From positions 1 through 43,475 of the forward strand of contig DRHS01000238.1 of NCBI GenBank assembly GCA_011053095.1: a stretch of DNA of 43,475 bases, read 5' to 3'. This DNA comes from Bacteroides sp. GTDB lineage: Bacteria; Bacteroidota; Bacteroidia; Bacteroidales; SM23-62. Within the stretch, counting starts at the first letter, position 1. Every line of letters begins with the position of its first letter. The translations under genes and the position numbers were made by a program. Positions 9,301 through 17,475 of this stretch are shown here, piece after piece. A model generated the notes under the pieces. It was not told the origin of the DNA, did no database searches, and saw only the letters and a program-made list of their open reading frames with translations.

Positions 9301-9779
9301 AAGAAACAACCAAATATGTAACGGATTGCCAGATCGATACTGATCTGACCCTTCTGTTTCCTGATAATTATATAGGCAATAATGCAGAACGCCTCAGACT
9401 TTACAGGGTTCTGGACAGTATTAAACTGGAAGACCGCCTCCACTCCTTCGAACAGGAACTGGAAGACCGTTTTGGTCCCATTCCCCCGGAGACAAAGGAA
9501 TTGATCAATGTGGTACGGCTGCGATGGCTGTCCATACAACTTGGTTTTGAAAAAATTATCCTGAAAAAAAGCAAAATGATAATCCATTTTGTCAGCAACC
9601 CCGACTCCAGTTATTACGTCTCTCCTACCTTCCGCTGTGTTCTGAATTTTGTGCAGTCCCAAGGCAGACAGTTCAACCTGAAGGAATTAAATGGCAAGCT
9701 GAGACTTTCGACCGAATCAATTACCTCCATATCAAAGGCGATGGATGTACTCAACGAAATACTCAGCACTCCCTCATGA
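6324..9779 (+). CDS. mfd: transcription-repair coupling factor Mfd
   Basis: Superfamily 2 DNA translocase that removes RNA polymerase stalled at lesions and recruits UvrA; 1151 residues, full length for the family. Order of parts: an N-terminal UvrB-homology module (roughly 1-350), an RNA-polymerase-interacting CarD-like domain around 465-530 (GDYVVHIDHGIGQFGG, G468 onward), a helicase core with Walker A GDVGFGKT (616-623) and Walker B DEEQ (717-720), ATPIPRTLQLSLMG, the TRG-like segment with QLRGRVGRSNRKAFCYL, and a C-terminal regulatory D7-type domain. The start ATG is preceded by an AGAGGGG Shine-Dalgarno-like run. It lies between fbp and coaX. Confidence 0.96.
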   Translation: MKPGEYLSKYKGIEQFGNLKAWLSDSLNPDHNSLAPNKSNTRILHLTGLSGSSPALVAAGAIRESKETVVLVLPDKDMAAYFRNDLLNFLENPDNSGIPDKNAKKSSSPEILFFPSSYKRSVQYYQKSKDHIVRRTEVQKKINQDENPKVIVTFPEALVEKMVSRSFLNDNAFSIRKGEKLSMSFLSEFLEDCQFQQVDFVYEPGQFSLRGSIIDVFSYSARLPFRIDFFGDEIDSIRSFDIENQLSVEKLENVSLIPNLVDIQTEGESQQAMVPFTEFLGENVVYWTYDLAYSKDRMDEIYNLTRGAKEEDGDHITDNNKQDFLIDGNTFTDLLSSKRIIEFGQQVFFTPQEKISFNTLPQPAFNKNFELLAEDMIQRETEGYTCYILSDNQKQIHRLNAIFEDTHTEVRFQPILTTLHEGFIDHDLKTCLYTDHQIFDRYHRYKLQEQFTRREGLTIRELTGLNPGDYVVHIDHGIGQFGGLEKINLDNREQEAVKLVFRDQDTLYVNIHSLHRISKYKGKDNDPPRIYKLGSGAWQKLKTNTKKKVKDIARELIALYAKRKNQKGFSYSPDSYLQTELEASFMYEDTEDQFKATREMKEGMEAEFPMDRLVCGDVGFGKTEIAVRGAFKAVSDSKQVAILVPTTILALQHFKTFSERLSEFPCKVDYLSRLKNPAAQRKALQELAEGKTDIIIGTHRLVSKDVKFKDLGLLIIDEEQKFGVAIKEKLRQMKLNVDTLTLTATPIPRTLQLSLMGARDLSIIRTPPPNRYPIMTELHSFNEDIIREAVYYEVGRGGQVFFIHNRIQNIAEVEALLIRICPDVKIIVAHGQMAGPKLEKIMLGFIEGEYDVLISTTIIESGLDIPNANTIIINQAHHFGLSDLHQLRGRVGRSNRKAFCYLLAPPLTLQTPEARRRLKAIEEFSEIGSGLNIAMQDLDIRGAGNLLGGEQSGFIAEIGFEAYHRILDEALLELKEGEYKELFRDQAKPEDREETTKYVTDCQIDTDLTLLFPDNYIGNNAERLRLYRVLDSIKLEDRLHSFEQELEDRFGPIPPETKELINVVRLRWLSIQLGFEKIILKKSKMIIHFVSNPDSSYYVSPTFRCVLNFVQSQGRQFNLKELNGKLRLSTESITSISKAMDVLNEILSTPS

Positions 9780-9808
9780 ATTATTCCTGATATCTTATGA
9801 AAATGTCT

Positions 9809-9816
9809 TAATTTTG
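9809..9816 (+). promoter_or_regulatory. -7 box of a probable coaX-operon promoter
   Basis: TAATTTTG (match to TAnnTTTG) followed by CAGG ends only 10 nt before the coaX ATG at 9827. Initiation 5-7 nt downstream would give a leader of just a few bases. The gap to mfd is 47 nt. No strong TTG -33 element is visible. Confidence 0.45.
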
Positions 9817-9826
9817 CAGGCCAAAC

Positions 9827-10558
9827 ATGAACCTCGTCGTCGACATAGGCAATTCCTCCGGTAAAGCAGCCATTTTTAATAAGGATGAAATCATTTCCAC
9901 GAAGCAATGGGAAATATCAGACATTCCGGAAGTGCTGGAATGGCTCGGACCCTTCCCGGAAATTGAAAATTCGATAATTTCTACCGTAAAGAAAGATGAT
10001 GGAGGATTAAAGGGGGAGTTTGAACTTCGAGGGATTCGCGTACTGGTCCTTGATGAACAAACACCCCTGCCCCTGTTAAACCGTTACAAAACACCTGCTA
10101 CCCTTGGGAAAGATCGTCTTGCAGCTGCCGTAGGAGCAAACGCAAAGTTCCCTGATCAAAACCTGCTGATCATCGATGCCGGCACTGCCATTACCATTGA
10201 CTTTGTTTCTTCGGGGAATGAATACATGGGTGGGAATATATCTCCTGGATTATCCATGCGGTTTCGTTCACTGGCTGAGTATACAGACAACCTGCCCTTG
10301 CTTGAAAAAGCCGATGAAGAAGTTTTGCTCGGGGATAATACCGAGGCTGCAATTCGAGCAGGAATTCAATGGGGAATAATATTTGAGCTTGATGAATACA
10401 TAAACAGGCAAAAAAACCGTTATCCTGATCTACAGGTCATCCTGACGGGAGGCGATTCCTTATTTTTTGATAAGAAATTAAAAAACTCCATCTTTGTGGA
10501 CCTGAATTTGAATTTGCTTGGGCTTCATAGAATTTTAGATCATAATGTTGTTGCGTAG
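9827..10558 (+). CDS. coaX: pantothenate kinase, type III
   Basis: First enzyme of coenzyme A synthesis (pantothenate to 4'-phosphopantothenate), ASKHA fold; 243 residues. Diagnostic elements are the N-terminal phosphate loop VVDIGNSSGK (D6), YKTPATLGKDRLAA, the catalytic/phosphate-binding DAGTAITIDFV (D117), GGNISPGLSMRF and the C-terminal LTGGD. It is the first gene of a six-gene same-strand run, and its last 14 bases overlap the next gene. In Bacteroidetes coaX is often the head of an LptC-containing envelope operon, as here. Confidence 0.93.
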   Translation: MNLVVDIGNSSGKAAIFNKDEIISTKQWEISDIPEVLEWLGPFPEIENSIISTVKKDDGGLKGEFELRGIRVLVLDEQTPLPLLNRYKTPATLGKDRLAAAVGANAKFPDQNLLIIDAGTAITIDFVSSGNEYMGGNISPGLSMRFRSLAEYTDNLPLLEKADEEVLLGDNTEAAIRAGIQWGIIFELDEYINRQKNRYPDLQVILTGGDSLFFDKKLKNSIFVDLNLNLLGLHRILDHNVVA

Positions 10559-11837
10559 AAGGTTACCTTTTTTAATTATACTACTTATTTTTGCAGGTCA
10601 GGTTCTGGCACAGACAAATTCAAACTCCCCCTATTCAAGGTTTGGGCTTGGAATGATGTCACAGCCAGGATTTACAAAAAACCGGGCAATGGGGGGTGCA
10701 GGTATAGCATTCAGGGATAATAATCAAATAAACTACCTTAACCCTGCCTCCTACACTGCAATCGATACCATGTCTTTCCTTTTTGATTTCGGACTTATGG
10801 GCCATTATACCTATACTGAAACGGGATCTGTGACTGACGATTTCTACGGGATGAGTATGGACCACCTTGCTTTTGCTTTCCCCGTCACAAAATGGATGGC
10901 TGCAAGCGTAGGTATACGACCGTATTCAAAGGTAGGATATTCCATTAAGGAAGAGGATTATGACCCGGATATCGGGTTTATCGATTATACATACATGGGG
11001 AATGGCGGCGTCAGCCAACTCTACCTTGGAACCTCATTTGAATTCTTTGACCGGCTTTACCTGGGTATAAATTTCAAATACTTGTTTGGTGCCCTGGACC
11101 TTGAAAGGACAGTTAGATTTCCTTTCGAAAATTATTATTCTTATACAGAGGTGAAGAGCCGTACCCTCATCAACGATTTTATACTTGATATGGGACTGCA
11201 GTATTCCCAGAATATCCGGGAAAAATCAAATATAACATTTGGGGTAATCTTTGACAATAAAACCAAGGTATCAGCCGAGAATAGTGTTTTAAAAAGAAAT
11301 ATATTCCCCGGAAATTCAGCCCCTTCAAACGATTCTACACTTATAAGTCCGTCATTTACACTCGAAGACAGGACCACATTGGGGAATATTGTAATCCCTA
11401 CCAATGTGGGCGTAGGGATTTCCTATAGTTATAATAACAAGTTAAGGATTGGATTTGACTATTATTCACAGGATTGGTCTAATTCAACATTTTTCTCTTC
11501 CGAGGAACCTCTGACCGAGAGTAATTCTTTTCATGGGGGACTCGAATTCACCCCTGACCCGGAAGCCCAGAAAGGTTATCACAAACGGATTGCATACAGG
11601 CTCGGGGGACATTACCAAAACTCGTATCTGCAGCTCGAGGGTGAACAATTAAAAGATTATGGCATAAGTTTTGGAGTAGGTTTACCACTTAAGAACCCCA
11701 GGAGCTCTTTTCAAGTGGCTTGTGAAGCCGGTAGGATGGGCGCACTGGAGAATAATTTGATTCGTGAGAATTATATATTTTTAAGTTTTAGTGTAACTTT
11801 ACACGATTTTTGGTTTGTGAAGAGAAAATTCGACTAA
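10545..11837 (+). CDS. outer-membrane beta-barrel protein, function unknown
   Basis: 430 residues. A signal peptide (RRR then a hydrophobic stretch, cleavage after VLAQ, residue about 23) is followed by SPYSRFGLG and RAMGGAGIAF, reminiscent of the start of FadL/PorV-like barrels. The remainder alternates polar and aromatic residues (for example LYLGINFKYLFGALDLERT, SYSYNNKLRIGFDYY) and ends in an aromatic-rich strand, VTLHDFWFVKRKFD. This is the pattern of an outer-membrane barrel of about 14 strands. The start overlaps coaX by 14 nt, so the two are probably translationally coupled. It lies upstream of a TPR protein and LptC. The substrate is unknown. Confidence 0.75.
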   Translation: MLLRRRLPFLIILLIFAGQVLAQTNSNSPYSRFGLGMMSQPGFTKNRAMGGAGIAFRDNNQINYLNPASYTAIDTMSFLFDFGLMGHYTYTETGSVTDDFYGMSMDHLAFAFPVTKWMAASVGIRPYSKVGYSIKEEDYDPDIGFIDYTYMGNGGVSQLYLGTSFEFFDRLYLGINFKYLFGALDLERTVRFPFENYYSYTEVKSRTLINDFILDMGLQYSQNIREKSNITFGVIFDNKTKVSAENSVLKRNIFPGNSAPSNDSTLISPSFTLEDRTTLGNIVIPTNVGVGISYSYNNKLRIGFDYYSQDWSNSTFFSSEEPLTESNSFHGGLEFTPDPEAQKGYHKRIAYRLGGHYQNSYLQLEGEQLKDYGISFGVGLPLKNPRSSFQVACEAGRMGALENNLIRENYIFLSFSVTLHDFWFVKRKFD

Positions 11838-11847
11838 GTATCTAATT

Positions 11848-13194
11848 ATGGATAGAACTTTTAAAATCATCATGATCCCGGTTTTAATGGGTTTTTTTGC
11901 AATTCCTTTATCTGCTCAGAAAGGAGTTGAAGACGGAAGCCGTTATGGACATGGTGAGGACAGTATTGCCTGCATTAAGAACCTCTCTCTTTACAGGGAA
12001 AATGTTAAGTATAAGAACTATGATGATGCCCTTGGTTCATGGAAAATTGTTTTTAATGATTGCCCGACAGCAACCAAAAATATATACATTGATGGTGTAA
12101 AGATTTGGAATTACTTTATCGATAAGGAAAAAGACCCTGTACGTAAGGCTGAACTTATGGATACCCTGAGGCTGATATACGACCAGAGGATAAAATATTA
12201 CAAGCAGGAGGGATCCGTTCTTGGAAGAAAAGGTGTGGATATTTTAAGGCATAAGGAATACAGGACTGATTCGGATATTATCGAGGAAGCCTACGGCTAC
12301 CTCAACAAGTCACTTAATATCCTGAAAAATAAGTCATCCGTGGCAGTGGTTGCTACCTATATGACCAGCTCCCTGATGCTCTTTCAGGATGGAAGAATTA
12401 CCGATTTACAGGTCATCGAAGATTATTCAATGACTAACAATATACTTGAATATCAACTCGGACAGAAGCCTGACAATGCTTCTCTGCTTTTAGTTAAAGA
12501 AAAGAATGATGGAAATTTCATAGCAAGCAGGGCTCCGACTTGTGAATCCCTGGTAGATTATTTCCAACCTCAGTTTGAAAGTAAGAAAGATGACCTTGGC
12601 TACCTTCAAAGGGTTGTCAGTTTTATGACATCCCTGAATTGCGAAACAGATCCCTTTTATGCCCAGGCGGCGGAAACCCTTTATTCTAAAGAACCATCTT
12701 CCGCAGCTGCATTCGCACTGGCAAAATTGTTTTTGACCAAAGAAGATTATACAAAGTCAATGGCATATTACGAGGAAGCCATTAATTCAGAGGAGAATCC
12801 TGATAAAAAGGCCGATTATTACTATCAGCTTGCATTTATTATTAATGCAAAACTCGAACAGCCCCAGAAAGCAAGATCCTATGCACTTGAAGCCATAAAG
12901 CTGAGACCTGACTGGGGCGATCCCTATATACTTATTGGTGATGCATATGTAAGCGCAAAGAATTGTTTTGACGATGAATTTGAGAAGACAACAATTTACT
13001 GGGTCGCTGTTGATAAATTTGCCAAAGCTAAGTCTGTAGATTCTGCAGTTGCAGAAAAGGCTAATAACAGAATAAGTACCTATTCGAAATATTTCCCTGA
13101 TGTAGAAACTGTCTTCTTCTATAGCCTACAGGAAGGTGACAGCTACAATGTAGGTTGCTGGATTAATGAAACCACAAAGGTCAGACCTCGATAA
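11848..13194 (+). CDS. secreted/periplasmic TPR-repeat protein
   Basis: 448 residues with a signal peptide (MDRTFKIIMIPVLMGFFAIPLSAQ, residues 1-24). The remainder is helical. TPR-like pairs are clear in the second half (for example SSAAAFALAKLFLTKEDYTK, YEEAINSEENPDKKADYYY, ARSYALEAIKLRPDWGDPYI). No catalytic motif was recognised. It starts 10 nt after the barrel gene and precedes lptC. The order barrel-TPR-LptC suggests a role in outer-membrane assembly, but this rests on position only. Confidence 0.75.
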   Translation: MDRTFKIIMIPVLMGFFAIPLSAQKGVEDGSRYGHGEDSIACIKNLSLYRENVKYKNYDDALGSWKIVFNDCPTATKNIYIDGVKIWNYFIDKEKDPVRKAELMDTLRLIYDQRIKYYKQEGSVLGRKGVDILRHKEYRTDSDIIEEAYGYLNKSLNILKNKSSVAVVATYMTSSLMLFQDGRITDLQVIEDYSMTNNILEYQLGQKPDNASLLLVKEKNDGNFIASRAPTCESLVDYFQPQFESKKDDLGYLQRVVSFMTSLNCETDPFYAQAAETLYSKEPSSAAAFALAKLFLTKEDYTKSMAYYEEAINSEENPDKKADYYYQLAFIINAKLEQPQKARSYALEAIKLRPDWGDPYILIGDAYVSAKNCFDDEFEKTTIYWVAVDKFAKAKSVDSAVAEKANNRISTYSKYFPDVETVFFYSLQEGDSYNVGCWINETTKVRPR

Positions 13195-13852
13195 AGAAGA
13201 ATCCCTGCCTGCCTGGCAAGGCAGCCTGCCGGCCTGGAAGCACAGCCAGTCAGTCCAGCGGTGTAATCAGCCATTCCTGAATTTCCGGGTGTCTTCACAG
13301 AGCATCGTTTTAACTATAATGCTCCTTTCAGCAGCAGCCTGTTTTCTCCCTTCCTGTGAGAACGACCTTGAAAAAATTAAAACCCTGACAAGCATTGAGC
13401 AGATCCCGGATGCCTCAGGAAAGAAATACGAGATCCTCTACAGTGATTCCTTCAGGCTAAGAGTCAGGATACTTGCCCCGGAGATCGAACGATATGCCCG
13501 GATCGATGACCCTTACCTGAAGTTTCCCAAAGGAATGACGGCATATTTCTACGATGACAGCCTGAATATTGAAGCCTACATCAAAGCCAAAGACGTAATT
13601 TATTTTGAGAAAAAAAACCTCTGGGAAGCAAAAAATAATGTTGAGGCACGGAATCTCGATAATGGAAACCAGATAAACACGGAGCATATGTTCTGGGATG
13701 AAAAGAAGCACATGATCTACTCCAATACAAGATCACGTATTGTAAACACAGATGGCACATTTTACGGTGAGAACGGATTTGAAGCCAAGCAGGATCTGTC
13801 CTGGTACAGGCTTAAAAAGTCAAAAGGTGTTGTGATACTTAAAGATGAATAA
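13166..13852 (+). CDS. lptC: LPS export lipoprotein LptC
   Basis: Inner-membrane-anchored periplasmic component of the Lpt bridge that passes LPS from LptB2FG toward LptA. The conserved part starts at the lipobox FLPSC followed by ENDLEKIKTLTS. After it comes the LptC/OstA-like beta-jellyroll, with YSDSFRLRVRILAPE, FPKGMTAYFYDDS, KDVIYFEKKNLWEAKNNVEA and YGENGFEAKQDLSWY. The open frame begins at ATG 13166 (228 residues, overlapping the TPR gene by 29 nt). Its first 50 residues look non-native because they are encoded partly by a GC-rich repeat. GTG 13289 or ATG 13319 are alternative starts just before the lipobox, but they lack the usual positive N terminus. The 3' end overlaps the next gene by 8 nt. 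Confidence 0.85.
   Translation: MKPQRSDLDKEESLPAWQGSLPAWKHSQSVQRCNQPFLNFRVSSQSIVLTIMLLSAAACFLPSCENDLEKIKTLTSIEQIPDASGKKYEILYSDSFRLRVRILAPEIERYARIDDPYLKFPKGMTAYFYDDSLNIEAYIKAKDVIYFEKKNLWEAKNNVEARNLDNGNQINTEHMFWDEKKHMIYSNTRSRIVNTDGTFYGENGFEAKQDLSWYRLKKSKGVVILKDE
13204..13238. repeat. GC-rich inverted-repeat tract at the start of lptC
   Basis: CTGCCTGGCAAGGCAG (13209-13224, stem CTGCC/GGCAG) is followed by CCTGCCGGCCTGG. The tract is much richer in G+C than its surroundings, has internal symmetry, and encodes only the repetitive, non-conserved LPAWQGSLPAW in the upstream extension of LptC. It resembles a small intergenic palindromic repeat that has landed at the gene junction. Confidence 0.55.
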
Positions 13853-15116
13853 TTTTGCCATCATACTTACCTCAATACTTTTCTCCGCATTCTTTTCGGG
13901 AATGGAGATTGCATTTATCTCAGCCAATAAACTGCGTATAGAGCTTGATAAAAAACAGGGCGCTTTTGGTTCAAGAATAATATCTTTTTTTACCGGTAAG
14001 CCTGGTGAATATATTGCCACCATGCTGGTTGGTAATAATATTTCCCTTGTAATATATGGTGTTGTCATGGCCATGCTTCTGGAACCATCAATCCGCTTGT
14101 ATACAAATTCAAGTATTGCTGTACTAACCATTCAAACCCTAATCTCTACTCTTATTATCCTTTTTACCGCAGAATTCCTCCCAAAAACACTATTCAGGAT
14201 CAGTCCAAATATTGCATTGAAAGTCTTTTCTATCCCGGTGATCGTTTTTTATGTTCTGCTTTACCCGGTTACAAAGCTGATAATTGCCATATCAGAATTT
14301 ATACTGAGAAGGATTCTCGGTGTTCCCAGAGACAAAAATGCTTATCCCATGGTATTCGGGAAGATAGATCTTGATAACCTTGTTAGTGAAAGTAATCCTG
14401 AAAGTGGTGAAATACGCGAAACCGAACATGAGATAAAGTTTTTTCAGAATGCACTGGATTTCTCGAATGTGAGGTTGCGTGACTGCATGGTACCGCGGAC
14501 CGAAATTGTAGCATTGGAGGAGAATAGCTCAATCGAAGAATTAAGACTGAGATTCATTGAAACCGGACTTTCGAAAATCTTGATATACAAAGACTCTACT
14601 GATAATATCATCGGGTATGTTAATTCAAAGGAGCTATTCAAGAACCCTGCAGATCTCCTGTCAATGATCATGACCATCCCTCATGTTCCTGAAACGATGC
14701 CAGCAAACAAGCTGCTGCAATCTTTTATAAAGGAACATAAAAGTATTTCTGTGGTTGTAGATGAATTCGGGGGGACCAGCGGAGTTGTCACCATGGAAGA
14801 TATTCTGGAAGAGATCGTGGGCGAGATTGAAGACGAACATGATACCTCAGAACTCCGGGAAGAGAAACTGACTGACAATGAATATATATTCTCTGCCAGG
14901 CATGAGATAGATTACCTGAATGAAAAATACAAACTGGATATCCCAAAAACCGATGACTACGAGACCCTTGCGGGACTTATACTTACTCATCACGAGAGCA
15001 TACCCAAACTAAATGAAAGAATAACCATAGATAACTTTAACCTCCGGATTCTCGATGTAAGCGAGACAAGAATCGAACTGGTGCAGCTGAAATTTACCGG
15101 TGAACATCAAAATTGA
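13845..15116 (+). CDS. CNNM/CorC-family membrane protein (hemolysin-like, CBS pair)
   Basis: 423 residues. An N-terminal DUF21/CNNM membrane domain (about 1-180) starts with FSAFFSGMEIAFISANKLR, the conserved SGxE..hhS motif, and has three to four hydrophobic segments. A CBS pair follows at about 200-325 (VRLRDCMVPRTEIVALEEN, ISVVVDEFGGTSGVVTMEDI). A C-terminal CorC_HlyC domain follows at about 340-420 (ARHEIDYLNEKYKLDIP, DYETLAGLIL). Relatives are linked to Mg2+/Co2+ homeostasis; the direction of transport is debated. It overlaps lptC by 8 nt and lies 76 nt ahead of ppiD. Confidence 0.88.
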   Translation: MNNFAIILTSILFSAFFSGMEIAFISANKLRIELDKKQGAFGSRIISFFTGKPGEYIATMLVGNNISLVIYGVVMAMLLEPSIRLYTNSSIAVLTIQTLISTLIILFTAEFLPKTLFRISPNIALKVFSIPVIVFYVLLYPVTKLIIAISEFILRRILGVPRDKNAYPMVFGKIDLDNLVSESNPESGEIRETEHEIKFFQNALDFSNVRLRDCMVPRTEIVALEENSSIEELRLRFIETGLSKILIYKDSTDNIIGYVNSKELFKNPADLLSMIMTIPHVPETMPANKLLQSFIKEHKSISVVVDEFGGTSGVVTMEDILEEIVGEIEDEHDTSELREEKLTDNEYIFSARHEIDYLNEKYKLDIPKTDDYETLAGLILTHHESIPKLNERITIDNFNLRILDVSETRIELVQLKFTGEHQN

Positions 15117-15148
15117 AGTTCTTCATGATGGTTTATTATTATAATTAT

Positions 15149-15156
15149 TATCTTCG
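15149..15156 (+). promoter_or_regulatory. possible -7 box ahead of ppiD
   Basis: TATCTTCG, followed by TACCC, matches TAnnTTTG at seven of eight positions. It lies 36 nt before the ppiD ATG, inside the 76-nt gap that is the widest in this operon. The -33 region is weak. Confidence 0.35.
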
Positions 15157-15192
15157 TACCCTATTTTTTTTAACTGTTTTAATTAGAGCTAT

Positions 15193-17295
15193 ATGGCAAC
15201 TTTACAGAGAATCAGAAATCGTGCAGGACTCCTGGTAGCAGTGATCATCGGGATGGCCATTTTTGCGTTCGTGCTGCAAGATCTACTGAGTGGTGGACAG
15301 ACTGCATTTTCACGTTCTAAATTCGAATTTGCAGAGATAAACGGGAATTCTGTACAATATGAGGAATATTTAATCAGGGTTGATAAACTGGCAGAATATT
15401 ACCGTCTCAGAATCGGACAAACTTCCCTGGATGAACAAACTATGGAGAGCATCCGGGAACAGACATGGCAGGATATGGTAAGGGAATTTGTTACCCTTGA
15501 TGAATACAAGGAACTGGGTATATCAGTAGGCACGGATGAGCTTATGGATATGGTCCAGGGCAGGAATCCTCATCCTATAATTGCAAGTCTTTTTGCAGAT
15601 CCCCAGACCGGGATTATCAACCGCACATTCCTTGTCCAGTTTATACGTACAATGAATGATGATCCTTCCGGAGCACAGAAAACTATATGGCTTTATCTTG
15701 AAAATGAAATACTGAAAGACAGGGCTTTTTCTAAATACAATAACCTGATAAGCAAGGGATTATACGTAACCGAACTTGAAGCTGGCAACAATGCTATGGA
15801 AAATGGCAAAAGGACTGATATCAGCTATGTACTTCGCAGATATACAAGCATTTCTGACTCAGCAATTTCATATACCGATAATGACCTTCAAAAGTATTAT
15901 AAAAACAATGAAACGGAATTTCAGCAGGAGGCCTCACGTGATATTGAATATGTAGTCTACGAAGTTGTCGCCTCTCAGGAGGATGACAATGCAGCAAAAG
16001 AATGGATAGATCGGATGCATAGTGAGCTGACCAGCATCGAGGATCCCATTTCTCTTGTAGGAATGGAATCCGATCAACCCTTTGATAATATTAATTATTC
16101 AAACGGGAACCTTCCCGAAGTCATTAATGATTTTATGTTCTCATCTGATGTTGGAGCGGTTTATGGACCCTACCAGGACGAATCTTCTTACCACCTGGCC
16201 CGCCTCGTTGAGATCAATTACCTTCCGGATTCAGTTCGTGCAAGGCATATTCTTCTGCAGGTTGACCAGTCAACCGATCCCGGATTGTTGCTTGCACTTG
16301 CAGACAGCCTCCAGGAAGTTCTTCAGAATGGCGGCAGCTGGGATCTGCTGGCAAGCCAGTACGGTACTGATGGTACAGCTACACTTGGTGGAGACCTTGG
16401 ATGGTTCCAGGAAGGACAGATGGTAAAACCTTTCAGCGATACGTGTTTTTATGACAAGAGTAGTGATGTGAAACAGGTACAGACCCAGTTCGGAGTCCAC
16501 GTTGTGCAGGTTACCGGGAAAAGCGGTAATATAAAAAAGGTTAAGGTTGCATATTTGAGCCGTAACATTGAACCCAGCTCTGAAACCTACCGCGAATTTT
16601 ACAGCCAGGCTGTAAAATTCGCCGGAATGAATAACAACTACGAGAAGTTCAGTGATGGAGTTACCGCTGAAAATCCAAACCTTCGCTATGCGAGTGACCT
16701 TACTGAAAACCAAAAAACCATTACCGGACTTGATAATCCAAGACCTCTGATACGCTGGGCTTTTGAAGCGGAACTTCATGATGTGACGAGCGAGATCTTT
16801 GAATTTGGCAATAATTATATTGTAGCAGCCCTTTCAGGAGTTCGTGAAAAAGGAATAGCACCCCTCGACCAGGTAAGAGCCCAGGTTGAACTTGAGGTCA
16901 AGAAAGAAAAGAAGGCCGAAAAAATTGTCGCAGAACTTGAAAGCACTCTTAATACTGTTGGAGATATTGAAACTCTTAGCCTGGAAATCGGCGTGCCGGT
17001 TCAACAGGCAAATAACATCAGTTTCAACAGTGTTTCATTGCCCGGTGCGGGCATTGAACCCAGGGTTCTTGCTGCCGCCGCTGTTCTTCCGAGTGAGGAA
17101 TTATCCCAACCGATCGAGGGTAATATAGGGGTCTATGTTCTGACGGTGACGAATGTCACAGAAGATGAGAACCAAGACATTCCGGGAACAAGGACAAGGA
17201 TGACTACTCTCAGGGAATCCCAGGCAAATTTTGAAGCCTACAACGCCCTTCGGGAAGCTGCTGACATCACGGACAACCGAACGAAATTCTTCTAG
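15193..17295 (+). CDS. ppiD: PpiD-like membrane-anchored periplasmic chaperone/PPIase
   Basis: 700 residues. One N-terminal membrane anchor (GLLVAVIIGMAIFAFVLQDLL, about residues 12-32) follows the conserved MATLQRIRNRAG start. A SurA/PpiD N-like chaperone region (about 35-230) comes next. A parvulin domain at about 350-450 has RARHILLQVD (H352), GGSWDLLASQYG, LGGDLGWFQEGQMV and FGVHVVQV. A long C-terminal region completes it. In E. coli PpiD aids proteins emerging from SecYEG into the periplasm. It is the last gene of the coaX-lptC run, with a hairpin terminator 49 nt downstream of the stop. Confidence 0.9.
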   Translation: MATLQRIRNRAGLLVAVIIGMAIFAFVLQDLLSGGQTAFSRSKFEFAEINGNSVQYEEYLIRVDKLAEYYRLRIGQTSLDEQTMESIREQTWQDMVREFVTLDEYKELGISVGTDELMDMVQGRNPHPIIASLFADPQTGIINRTFLVQFIRTMNDDPSGAQKTIWLYLENEILKDRAFSKYNNLISKGLYVTELEAGNNAMENGKRTDISYVLRRYTSISDSAISYTDNDLQKYYKNNETEFQQEASRDIEYVVYEVVASQEDDNAAKEWIDRMHSELTSIEDPISLVGMESDQPFDNINYSNGNLPEVINDFMFSSDVGAVYGPYQDESSYHLARLVEINYLPDSVRARHILLQVDQSTDPGLLLALADSLQEVLQNGGSWDLLASQYGTDGTATLGGDLGWFQEGQMVKPFSDTCFYDKSSDVKQVQTQFGVHVVQVTGKSGNIKKVKVAYLSRNIEPSSETYREFYSQAVKFAGMNNNYEKFSDGVTAENPNLRYASDLTENQKTITGLDNPRPLIRWAFEAELHDVTSEIFEFGNNYIVAALSGVREKGIAPLDQVRAQVELEVKKEKKAEKIVAELESTLNTVGDIETLSLEIGVPVQQANNISFNSVSLPGAGIEPRVLAAAAVLPSEELSQPIEGNIGVYVLTVTNVTEDENQDIPGTRTRMTTLRESQANFEAYNALREAADITDNRTKFF

Positions 17296-17344
17296 GATTT
17301 TGCTGCAGCTAGGGTCATTCCAGATTTATTAGGATTTATCCGCT

Positions 17345-17398
17345 TGCCCGTAAAACCCGCTCACTTAAGGGGCGGGATATAAGGGCACAAAATTTTTT
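17345..17398 (+). terminator. Rho-independent terminator of the coaX-ppiD run
   Basis: A two-part stem has TGCCC (17345-17349) pairing with GGGCA (17383-17387) and CCCGC (17356-17360) pairing with GCGGG (17372-17376). It is followed by AAAATTTTTT (T6 at 17393-17398). It begins 49 nt after the ppiD stop. Confidence 0.65.
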
Positions 17399-17475
17399 CA
17401 AATGAAACAATGATATTTCGAAATATATTTCATTAAGTACCAGAAATTGTCTTGAAAACCAATGAGACAAACTAA

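Noticed and set aside
9162..9662. 166-codon minus-strand frame
   Set aside because: Antisense to the conserved C-terminal part of Mfd.
16270..16779. 169-codon minus-strand frame
   Set aside because: Antisense to the PpiD parvulin domain.
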